Part shown: positions 44,590-54,500 of the stretch, piece by piece
How positions within the stretch are numbered: position 1 is the first letter of the stretch
How the letters are laid out: every line of letters starts with the position of its first letter
Source: Allobosea sp. Root381
GTDB lineage: Bacteria > Pseudomonadota > Alphaproteobacteria > Rhizobiales > Beijerinckiaceae
Length of the DNA stretch: 64,000 bases
NCBI RefSeq assembly: GCF_001429395.1
Contig: NZ_LMJT01000043.1
Span: 115,477 to 179,476, forward strand
Direction: 5' to 3'
The notes under the pieces: generated by a model
Databases searched by the model: none
Told to the model about the DNA's origin: nothing
What the model saw: only the letters and a program-made list of their open reading frames with translations
Translations under genes and position numbers: made by a program

Positions 44590-45183
44590 ATGGTAACTCG
44601 GACAGAGCTCGTATTGCGGCTCGAGCGGGCATTTCTGGACCATGGCTATGAGCAGCTGACGATGATCGGCCTCGCCAAGACCGTCGATGTGACCCGGCGA
44701 ACGCTGTACAACTACTTCAGCGGCAAGGAGGAGGCCTTCCGTTTCCTGATCGAGAACGTCAACCTGGACGCTGTCGAGGCCGGCATGGTTGCGGGCCGGG
44801 CCGTCCTGGACGATCAGGGCGATCCTGTCGCGATCTTCGCGGCGATTCTCGACACGCGCTATGGCCATGCCCGCCGCCGGCTGGCGACCTCGCCACACGC
44901 CATCGAGATCAACGACCAGGCCTTCCGGCGCTGCCGCGATCTGATGATCACCTCCGCCGTCGCCTTCCAGGCGGAGCTCGCCGGCCTCATCGCCGAGATG
45001 CAGGCCAAGGGCCTTCTGCGCCTCAAGCCGGACGGCAGAGCAGAGGATCTGGCGCAATTGCTCGCCGACGGTGCCCGCGGCACCAACCAGAGCCTGCCGC
45101 CAATAGCCCCCGACAAGCTCCATCTGCGCTATGAGAGCATGGTCCGCGCGCTCCTTTACGGCGCCACCGGGCCTGTCGCCTGA
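44590..45183 (+). CDS. TetR/AcrR family transcriptional regulator
   Basis: A 197-residue protein. Residues about 5-55 form the TetR helix-turn-helix (MIGLAKTVDVTRRTLYNYFSGKEEAFRFLIE); the rest is a helical ligand domain with no close match I recognise. It precedes an unknown gene and an MFS transporter on the same strand, so control of that transporter is likely. The ribosome site is weak. Confidence 0.85.
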   Translation: MVTRTELVLRLERAFLDHGYEQLTMIGLAKTVDVTRRTLYNYFSGKEEAFRFLIENVNLDAVEAGMVAGRAVLDDQGDPVAIFAAILDTRYGHARRRLATSPHAIEINDQAFRRCRDLMITSAVAFQAELAGLIAEMQAKGLLRLKPDGRAEDLAQLLADGARGTNQSLPPIAPDKLHLRYESMVRALLYGATGPVA

Positions 45184-45326
45184 TCGGCCAGGTTCGGCAC
45201 GCGGAAGACGGGCCGGGCCCGCCATCGCGGCAAGGCGGTCATGACTTCTTGAACAACGGATGGTTTACGTTAAGAAAAGCTGAAGAAGTCGCGCCGACGA
45301 ACGCTGCGCCATGCCGGGGATAATGG

Positions 45327-46259
45327 ATGCAGACAGCGGCAGCGGAGATCGAACGGATGCTGGCGCATCCGGAGTTCGATCGGGTCGTCCACCGGCTCGC
45401 CAGCAGCTTCCAGGCGTTGCAGCAGGCCGCGCCGCGACTGGCTGCCCAGTTCTCCACCCAACAACGCTGGCTGATGTCGCATGCCGCGCTCTCGCGCTAT
45501 TTCCGTAGTGCAGCGGCAGGTCGGGCGGGCGTGTCGCGGCGCGAATTCGTCGAGGATGCGCTGGCGCATCGCCTTGCCAGCCGAAACACGGCCCAGGCGT
45601 TCTTCGCCGAGGCGCTGAAATACGGCATCATACTGCCGACCCGGACGGCGATCGGCTCCGCCGGCGTGCTCGCGATGCCGGCGCCGGCGGTCCTCTGGGC
45701 GCTGACCGAATGGCATCATGCGCATCTGGCGGCGCTCGACGCGCTCGACGGCGGCAGCCGCGCCGCCCAGCTTCGGGAGGCTGGCGCCGAGTTCCTGCCG
45801 CGCATGCAGCCCGCGGTCGCAGACGGGCTTCTGGCCAGCAGCATCATCCGCACCCCGGCGCCAGATTATGCGGTGTTCGCCTCCGTGGACGAGGGCGGAA
45901 GCCTGATGGACCGGCTCATCGCGGGCCTCGACATGGCGGCGGCGCGCGACGTGGACAGGGCCATCACCGACGTGACCTCGGTCTCCGCCCTCGCCCGGCC
46001 GTTCGACGTCTCGCGGACCCATGCCGGGCGAACGCTCGCCGCGGCCATCGCGATCGGCAGCCTCGGTTGGTGCGGCGCAGCCGGACGCTCGCCGATCTGG
46101 CTCTCCCAGGGCTTCCGCGCCGGCTATGCGCAGGTGCAGGCCGCGAAACTCGCGGTCATCGGCAACGCGTTCGACGCGGCCACCAACTTCGACGGCCGCG
46201 CTGCCCTGCCGGCCGTCGCGGACGCAGCCCTCGCAGAGCGGAGCGGTTCCCCGTGTTGA
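45327..46259 (+). CDS. Unrecognised 310-residue protein next to MFS transporter
   Basis: I do not recognise the family. It has no signal peptide and no clear membrane segment. The first 110 residues are helical and basic (QRWLMSHAALSRYFR, VSRREFVEDALAHRLASRNTAQAFFAEALKYGI), which could be two winged-helix-like units; the rest is Ala-rich helical. GGGGAT precedes the ATG at 45327. Its last seven bases overlap the GTG start of the MFS gene, so they are probably translated together. A regulator or accessory factor of the transporter is one reading. Confidence 0.7.
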   Translation: MQTAAAEIERMLAHPEFDRVVHRLASSFQALQQAAPRLAAQFSTQQRWLMSHAALSRYFRSAAAGRAGVSRREFVEDALAHRLASRNTAQAFFAEALKYGIILPTRTAIGSAGVLAMPAPAVLWALTEWHHAHLAALDALDGGSRAAQLREAGAEFLPRMQPAVADGLLASSIIRTPAPDYAVFASVDEGGSLMDRLIAGLDMAAARDVDRAITDVTSVSALARPFDVSRTHAGRTLAAAIAIGSLGWCGAAGRSPIWLSQGFRAGYAQVQAAKLAVIGNAFDAATNFDGRAALPAVADAALAERSGSPC

Positions 46260-47608
46260 ACAAGGTTGGGGACACGGCATCGCCGGCATCGAGCCTGCCG
46301 GTGCCGACGGTCGGCGAGCGGCTCGATGCGCTGCCGTTCTGCCGGCTCAGGCTCGCGATCTTCGCCGTCGTCACGCTCGCGCTCTTCGCCGACATCGCCG
46401 AGGTCGCGCTCGGCAATGCTCTGGGCGCGGTGTTCCAGGCGCCGCCCCGCACGATGACGCCGACCGAACTCTCGGTGTTCCTCGCCGCGATCTTCGCCGG
46501 CGGCGCCATAGGGGCGCCGATCTTCGGCCTGCTTGGCGACCGGGTCGGCCGGCGCCTGGCGCTGCAGGCGGCACTGGCCTTCGTCGCCATCGGCTCGCTC
46601 GCCGCAGCAGCGAGCGACAGCTCGACGAGCCTGATCGGCTACCGCTTCCTCTCGGGTCTCGGCATCGGGGCCTGCCCGCCGCTGATCGCCGCCTATCTGG
46701 CCGACATCATGCCACCGCGGCTGCGCGGAACCATGTCCTGCCTTTGCGCCGGCCTGGCCTTCCTGGGTGCGCCGGCCCTGATCTTGCTGCTGCGCGCGGC
46801 CTCCCCCACCTGGATCGGCATCGAGGGCTGGCGCTGGGCGGTCGGGACAGGCGCGGTCCTGGCGGCGCTCGCCGCCGCCCTCCTGAGCCTGCTGCCTGAA
46901 TCGCCACGCTGGCTCGCCGCGGCCGGCCGCCTCGCGGAGGCCGAAACGGCGCTCAGCCGCTTCGGTCGAACAATCCTGTGGAAAACCGCCGGACCGGCAC
47001 CGAGCGCGCCGAACGCCCGCGCCGACGATGAGCCCGGCACGACCGGCCGCAGGTTCGTCCTGCTCTGCTGTCTCTATGCGCTCGCCCCCTGGGCGACCAT
47101 CGGCTTTCCGTTGATGAGCGGGGCGATCATGGTCAGCAAGCAGTTCAGCATCAACGAATCCGTGGTCGCAGCCGGGCTGATCATGTTCGGTCCGGTGATC
47201 GGCAACCTGCTCGTCGCGCCCCTGATCGACCGGATCAGCCGGAAGGCGAGCCTGATCATCTGCGCCTGCGCCATGGCCGTGCTGGGTCTTTTCTTCGCCG
47301 AGGCGACGGAATTCGCCGCCCTCGTCGGCCTCGGCATCAGCTTCGCCCTGCTCAGCGCGGTCTATGCCTCGATCCTGGCCATCTACGCGGCCGAGATCAT
47401 CCCGACACGGCTGAGAGCCTCGCGCACCGCAATGGCCTGGGGCATGGGCCGGCTCGTCTCGATCATCGTCCCCCTCATCTGCTTCGCGATCATCAGGGGT
47501 GCCGGCGTCTGGGGCATGTTCGCGCTGATCGCGGCGGCGCTCGGTCTCAGCGCAATCCTGCTCGCGGTAGCGGGTCCGCGCGGCCGCTCGCGGCAAGCGC
47601 TGATCTGA
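46253..47608 (+). CDS. Major facilitator superfamily transporter
   Basis: A 451-residue permease with about 12 membrane segments. I chose the GTG at 46253, with GGAGCGG upstream; the long open frame before it shadows the previous gene. The MFS loop motif is LLGDRVGRRLAL after helix 2, followed by YRFLSGLGIGACPPLIAAYLADIMPPRLRG and, in the second half, APLIDRISRK and AEIIPTRLRA. This is the sugar/aromatic-acid:H+ symporter type; the substrate is unknown. Confidence 0.9.
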   Translation: MLNKVGDTASPASSLPVPTVGERLDALPFCRLRLAIFAVVTLALFADIAEVALGNALGAVFQAPPRTMTPTELSVFLAAIFAGGAIGAPIFGLLGDRVGRRLALQAALAFVAIGSLAAAASDSSTSLIGYRFLSGLGIGACPPLIAAYLADIMPPRLRGTMSCLCAGLAFLGAPALILLLRAASPTWIGIEGWRWAVGTGAVLAALAAALLSLLPESPRWLAAAGRLAEAETALSRFGRTILWKTAGPAPSAPNARADDEPGTTGRRFVLLCCLYALAPWATIGFPLMSGAIMVSKQFSINESVVAAGLIMFGPVIGNLLVAPLIDRISRKASLIICACAMAVLGLFFAEATEFAALVGLGISFALLSAVYASILAIYAAEIIPTRLRASRTAMAWGMGRLVSIIVPLICFAIIRGAGVWGMFALIAAALGLSAILLAVAGPRGRSRQALI

Positions 47609-47660
47609 GGATCGGTGCCTTACGGCGGCCTCTGCTTCACTGACCATTTTTGACACACGT

Positions 47661-47680
47661 ATTGCACAGTAACGTGCAAT
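47661..47680. promoter_or_regulatory. Perfect 7-6-7 inverted repeat before ialB/adhesin genes
   Basis: ATTGCAC-AGTAAC-GTGCAAT, with a TTGACA hexamer at 47650-47655 just upstream. It lies about 200 bases before the IalB-type gene and 53 after the MFS stop. A regulator site over a promoter is likely; it is not followed by a T-run. Confidence 0.55.
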
Positions 47681-47879
47681 CTGAGAATTCTTGATCATCG
47701 AACGGCCGGGGGGCTCCTGCCGCGACAGCCTGTTGCTGTGCCTGACCGGGCACGGCCCGCACACTTTCGCACTGCCACGAGCGGAGCGGGGTGGTGCCGT
47801 GTCCGGGCTTCGCGACGCCTCCGGCCTTGAAGCAGTACCGACCGGCGCCGCCGGCGGCCCGGCCTGGTTGAGGTGAGGC

Positions 47880-48500
47880 GTGACGACAGGACGCAAGAAA
47901 GCCAGCAGCATCCGGCATTTGTGGATGACGGCTTCGATTATCCTCATTTCGGCTGCAGCCACCGCCCAGGCGCCTGCGCCGAAGCCGGGGAACACGCTCG
48001 CGACGGCTCCGGCAGCCACGCCGGCTGCCGTTCAGGTCCCGGCCGAGCCGAGCGTCACCACCGCCAGCTTCGGCGACTGGACGCTGCGCTGCCAGCGCCT
48101 CGACAGCGCCAAGGCGCCGCGCGTCTGCGAGGTCGCGCTGGTGTTGCAGGCCCAGGGCCAGCAGACGCCGATCGCGCAGATCGCGATCGGGCGCATGGCC
48201 GCCGCCGACCCGCTGCGCATCACCGCCGTGATGCCGGTCAGCGTGACCTTCCCGAGCAGCGTTCAGATCGCCATCGGCGACAAGGACCCCAAGCCGCTCG
48301 ACCTGCCGTGGCGTCGCTGCATCGCGAGCGGCTGCTTCGCCGATGCGCAGCCCGGCGAGGACATGCTCAAGCAATGGCGCAAGGCCGGCGACGCCGGGCG
48401 AATCGTCTTCAGGGATGCCGCCGGTCGCGACCTGACCCTGCCGCTTTCGACCCGCGGCCTCGATCCGGCGCTCGACGCGCTCGCCAAGGAGAGGCTCTGA
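47880..48500 (+). CDS. Invasion-associated locus B (IalB) family secreted protein
   Basis: A 206-residue protein with GTG start and GAGGTGAGG before it. It has a signal peptide (about 1-29), a Pro/Ala linker, then the IalB domain beginning FGDWTLRCQ with paired Cys (C in LRCQ, VCEV, RRCIASGC) and KPLDLPWRRCIASGCFAD. IalB proteins are periplasmic or outer-membrane-associated and are common in Rhizobiales outside pathogens. Only two bases separate it from the giant adhesin gene, so the two are probably one unit and may share export or envelope functions. Confidence 0.88.
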   Translation: MTTGRKKASSIRHLWMTASIILISAAATAQAPAPKPGNTLATAPAATPAAVQVPAEPSVTTASFGDWTLRCQRLDSAKAPRVCEVALVLQAQGQQTPIAQIAIGRMAAADPLRITAVMPVSVTFPSSVQIAIGDKDPKPLDLPWRRCIASGCFADAQPGEDMLKQWRKAGDAGRIVFRDAAGRDLTLPLSTRGLDPALDALAKERL

Positions 48501-48502
48501 CC

Positions 48503-51500
48503 ATGTCGCGCCGTCGCGCCGCCAAACCCGCTCCGGCGATTCTGGTGCGCACCGGCGCAAGCCATGAAGCCGCACGCGCCGACCAGTCGCGGTCGATCCT
48601 GGCGCGCTGGCGCCAGCGCTGCCTCGTCGGGCAGGCCATGGCGCTGGCGCTGTGGAACGCACCCGCCTTCGCGCAGAACATTATCACGCCGGACGGGCGC
48701 ACCCAGACCAATGTCGCAGTCAGCGGCAGCACGACGACGATCACCACGCAGACCGTTGCGACCGGGGCCGGCTACAACTCCTTCTCGCGCTTCGAGCAGG
48801 CGGCCGGAACCACGGTCAACATGCACCTGCCGCAGAATACGAGCGCGCTGGTCAACATCGTCCGGGACGGCCCCGTCGTCGTCAACGGCATCCTGAATTC
48901 CTATCGGAACGGCCAGATCGGCGGCCATATCTATTTCTCGGATTCGGCCGGCTTCACGGTCGGGCCGCAGGGCGTGATCAATACCGGCCAGCTCACCGTC
49001 AACACGCCGACGCGCGACTTCCTCGACCAGGTGATCGGACGTGACGGCGTGGTCAACGAGGCCATGGCGGCGAGGCTCCGTGCCAATGACGTGCCGATCT
49101 CGCCCGATGGCCGGATCACCATCGACGGCACGATCAACGCCCGGCGCGGCGTCACGCTCCACGGCCATTCGGTCAGCGTCGCCGGACAGATCAAGGCCAA
49201 TGCCGCGTCGGTCGATCTTGGCGAGCGCCGCCGGCGGCACCAGGCGGCCTTCTCCGAGAGCGTCAACACTGCAGGGCTGCGCCATGGCGGGGCGATGGTG
49301 GCGCGCAAGGGCGGCGGCATCGAGATCGTCGCGGCCGGGACCGCGAGCGTGTCGGGCCGGCTCAGCGCCAATGCGACGGCAAGGCGCGGCGCCGGATCCG
49401 TCGCGATCCGCTCGGGCAAGGGAACCACCGTCGCGCAGACGGCGCAGATCAGCGCCACCGGCACGGCGCCAAGGCAGGCTGGCCCTGCCGCTGCCGGCGC
49501 GGTCAATACCGGCGAGGGCGGCAAGGTCTCGATCACCTCAGATGCGGCGATCGCGATCGCGCGCGGCGCGACGCTCGATGTCAGCGCGGCACGGGATGCA
49601 GCGGGCAAGGCGGGCTCGGCGATCGTCTTCGCCGGCACGGATCTCGACGTCGAGGCCGGCGCCCGCTTCCGCGGCACCGCGGGCACCAGCGGCGATGGCG
49701 GCTTCCTCGAGCTCAGCGCCAAGCAGACCGTGACTCTGGGCGCAGTCGACGTCGATCTCTCGGCCCGCAACGGCAAGGCCGGCCTGCTCTATATCGACCC
49801 AACCGACATCGTGATCGGCACCGGCGGCAGCGCCAACATGATCACCAACGGCACGAACGTGTCGCTGGAGGCGACGAACAGCATCAGGATCCTCGGCGAC
49901 GGGATCATCGACACCCGCAACTTCAACCGGGGCAATGGCGAGCTTTCCGTCGCCAATCCGTCGCTCGGCCATTCCGGCTCGATCACGCTCGTCGCGCCGG
50001 CGATCACCGTCAGGGGCAAGCTGCTCGCCGGGGTGAGCGCCGGCAGCGGCGAAAATGCCGGCGACATCCTGCTCGAGGCCAGCCAGTCGCAGACGCTGAT
50101 CGCCGGCCGGGCCAACGCCAATGCCAGCATCATCGTCTCGGGCACGATAAGCGGCCGCGACGTGACGATGCAGGCATCGGCGACCGCGATCGCCTCCTAT
50201 ATCGACCCGAATGCCGGGACGCTGGTCGCGATGGCCGCGCAGACGCTCGGTGGCGCGATGTTCGGGCTGAACGGCGCGTATGTCGGTAGCGACATCACCT
50301 CGAAGATCGAGATCGAGAACGGCGCGACCATCACCGCCACGGGCGACGTCAAGCTCGAGGCCACCGGCGAGCAGGACGCATCGCTGCCGGCGATCACACT
50401 GTCGGGCAATTTCCCCTGGGGCGCGGCGGTCTCGATCGGCGAGATCGCCGGCACGGTGAAGGCCGACATCGCCTCGGGCGCGACGATCAATGTCGGGCGA
50501 AACCTCGCGGTGACCGCGCGCAACGACGTCAACCTGATGGCGACCGCGCTGACGATCACCACCGGCCAGACCGTGGTCGCGGCGACCGTGGCCTATGGCG
50601 CCGTCGACGTGACGACCACGGCGAAGGTGCATTCGGGCGCGACGATCAACAGCGCCTGGAACTCGAACGTCACCGTCACGGCAGGCAACACCAACAGCTT
50701 CTCGACATCGGCCACCGCGATGGCCTCGGCAGGCGGGCTCGGCGGCATCGCCTTCGCCTATTCGGACTACAAGGCGACGACGGAGGCCGTGTTCGGAGCC
50801 TCGGTCGGCGGCCAGTTCAACAAGATCTACCGGCTCACGGTCCAGGCGACGACCGACACCACGAAGAACGCGACCAGCGCCTCGACCACGGTCGGAAACA
50901 ACGCGCTGTTCAATGCCGATTTGGGCGGTACGACGATTCCCGGCCTGCTGACCAGGATCCTGGGCGAGGTGAGGACCGGCAGTTCCAGCGTCCCGGCGCG
51001 GGTGGGCAGCGCCATCGCGATCGCCAACAGCGACCTGACGGCCAGAGCGACGATCGGCGCCGATCCTGGCGACGCCGCTCCGACGATCTGGGCTTCCGGC
51101 GACGTCGTCGTCGCGGCACGTCAGCGCGATTTCGGTGTGCGCGTCATCGCAGACAGCTCGACCAACTCGAAATCGACCGACCCGACGGCGTCGAACCCCT
51201 CCGCCAACATCTCCGTCTCGATGGGCATCGCCGTCGGCGACTTCAAGCACGAGGCCGACGCCTCGATCGGGTCGGGCGTCACCATCAATGCCGGCACGAT
51301 CGGCGTCGCCGCCCTCAGCGAGATGCCGATCTCGAATACCTGGCTGAACTGGTCCGGCCTCGGCGAGACCTTCTCGCATCTCAACGGCAATATGGGCGTC
51401 GTCAGCAACATCCTGACGACCTATGCCAACGCCACCTCGGCCTCGACGCAGCTTGGGCTCTCCGGCGCGATCGACTATTTCCGCGTCGACAACCAGACTT

Positions 51501-54500
51501 CGGCCTATGTCGCCAGCGGCGCGCGGTTGAACCAGACCGGCCATACCGGCTCGTGGACGAGTGATCTCGACTACGACTACACGCAGAGATGGGACCAGGG
51601 TGTCCATATCGATGCCGAGACGGTGACGCACAGCATCGACGCCGGCGGCAATTTCGGCTTCACCGGCGGTACGAGCGGCGGCAGCGGTTCCGCCGTCGGC
51701 GGCTCGATGCTGAATATCGGCCGCAGCAGCACGACCATCGCTGCGATCGCCGCTGGTGCCGTCATCGACACGACGGGGCTAGCCGTCACGGCGCTGACCT
51801 CCGACAAGATGTTCGTGATCGCCACGACCTCGGGGGAATCGGCCGGGACGATCGGGCTGAACGGCATGGTCTCGATCGCCGGCCTGAGCAACCGCACCAT
51901 CGCCTCGATCAGCAACGAGGCGCGGATCACGGCCCCGCGCGTCAACGTCAATGCCGACCAGATCGTCTCGGTCTTCAGCCTGAGCGGCGCGCTGACCGCG
52001 GGCGGCTCGAACGGCTTCGGGCTCGCCCTCTCGGTGCTCGACGCGGCGGCGGTGACCCGCGCCTATGTCGGCAACAACCGCGACGACTTATCCGACGGGC
52101 GCCTCGCCGGCTCGGTGGCGCAGGGCCGGATCACCACCGCCGACCTCGACGTGACCGCGACGACGGACGGACGGTTGACCGTGGCGTCCGTGGCCGGCGC
52201 GGCGGCCGGCGTCGGCGGCGGTGGCATGGAGAACTTCCTGCCGCCGGGCACGCCCGACTTCGTGCGCGACGCGATCGCGACCTCGAACCGCAAGACCTCC
52301 TCCTCGATCAGCCTGACCGGAGCAGGCAGTTCCTCGGTCGGCCTGACGACGCTCGGCACCTCGGCCTGGCTCGACGGGGCGACGGTGGTCCGGCATGGCC
52401 CGGGGGTGACGACGAACGTCACCGCGCTGAACGCGACGATCGCCGAGATCGGCTCGGGCGCCGCGGCGCTGAACCTCGCCGGCAGCAACAGCCCGCTGAG
52501 CGGCGGCGTCTCCGGCGCGGTCGCGATCGGCCAGTTCGACAACAGCACCGATGCGCGCATCGCCAATTCCACCCTGACCGGCGTCTACGACACCACCGTC
52601 CAGGCCGTTTCCGGCGGCCGCGCGACCGTGGTCGGGCTCGGCCTCGCGGGCGCGACCTCGAATGGCGGTGCGATCGCGATCTCGGCGGCGCTCGGCCTGA
52701 TCACCAACCGTGTCGCGGCCTCGATCGAGGACTCCGTCCTCAGCGGCGTGCCGAGCATCGCCAATTCGCAGGTCGCGCGGGTTAGCGCCTACCAGACCAC
52801 CGATATCGGCATCGGCGGCGGCGCCGGCTATGCCGGCGGCAAGGTCGGTTTCGGTCTCGCGCTCACCTATGTCGATATTCGCGATTCCGAAGGCGAGGAC
52901 GCCGTCAGCGCGAAGGTCAGCCGCTCCAGCCTCACCGACCTGCACGGGCTCAAGGTCCGGGCGACGAATGCGAGCCGCGTCATGTCCTCGGCCGCGACCG
53001 CAGGCCTCGGCGGCAACGGGCTCGGCGGCGTCTTCGTGATCAACCGGGTCAAGCCGACGACGCGAGCGGCGATCGAGGGGCTCGCCGGCTCGCTGGCGAC
53101 GGTTTCCGTGACAGGCGATGTCGCGGTGCTCGCCGACGGCAGCCGCATCGGCAGCTATGACGATCTCATCGCCGGCCGCATCGACGTCTCCGACACCGAC
53201 GAATCGGAGATCGACTTCACCGGCGCCGCCGCCAATGGCGGGACTGCCAATCCGGAAGGCGCAGCCGTCGTCGCGATCGGCGCCCTCGTGCAGATCGGCC
53301 GCAACAACGCCGGCATCGCGCTGCTCGACAACGCAATCGCCCAGTCGCACATCGCCGCAATCGATTTCGCAACCGTCACGGCCAGCGGCAATGTCAGCGT
53401 CGTCGCCCGCGACGGCGCGACGCTGACCGGCGTCGCGGTCGGTCTCGGCGCCGCGACCGGACAATTCGCCGGCACGGCCTCGGTGGTGCTGCAGTCGATC
53501 GAGAACGTCGCGCGCGCCCGCATCGGCGGCGCCGGCACCGTCGTGACGGCCGGCGGCATCGAGGTCACCAGTGCCGCGACCTCGAAGATCCGCGGCAGCG
53601 CCGGCTCGCTCGGGCTCGGCTTCGGGGCGGCGGCGCTGGGGCTGTCCGTCGTCGAGAACCACGTCGCCAATGTCGTTGCCTCCGAGGTCGACGCGGCGCG
53701 GCTCAACGCCACCGGTAACGTCGCCCTGCGTGCCGGCTCGACCGCGACGATCGATACGCTGGCGATCGGCATCGCGAGGTCGCGCAATGTCGGTCTCGCC
53801 GGCTCCATCGCCAACAACAGCATCGCCACCGATGTCAGGGCGCTCGTCAGCGATGCCGACATCATCGCCGGCAATAATCTCGGCCTGTTCGCGACCAATC
53901 TCGACCGGATCACCGTCTCGGCCGGCGCGCTCGGCGCGACCGCTGGCGCGCCCAGCGTCGCGGGCGGCCTGTCCGTCGTCAACAACACGATCGGCGGCGA
54001 GACTGTCGCCACGATCGACGACAGCATCATCGATGCGCGTGCTTCCGGCACCGGCGGCTTGAGCTACAATGCCGGCCAGCTGACCACCGCTTTCGACCTG
54101 GGCTCAGCCAACGGCCCGAGCGCCGCCCAGCCTTCGCTGGCGATGACGGCGCGTAGCGTCCATGGCCTCGGCGTCGTCGCGACCTCGCAGCAATCGGTGC
54201 TCGCGAACGCCGTCACCGGCGGCGTCGCCATCTTCCCGATCTCGGCGGCGATCGCGATCGTGCCGATCCGCAACGTACTCGCGGGCAGCACCAGTGCGAC
54301 CATCGACGACAGCCTCGTCAACACCCGCCTGACCGGCACCAATGCGACGGCGGTCGCGATCGAGGCCGCGAGCCATTCCTATGCCGCGACCTTCATCACC
54401 GTCGGCTCGATCGGCGGCGCCGCGGCAGCGGGTGCCGATGCCAACACGATCATGCGGCGCAGCACGCATGCCGGGCTGACAGATTCGACGCTCGGCACGA

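Noticed and set aside
49538..51631. A 697-codon antisense open frame inside the adhesin gene
   Set aside because: Same codon-bias effect; no ribosome site or recognisable protein.
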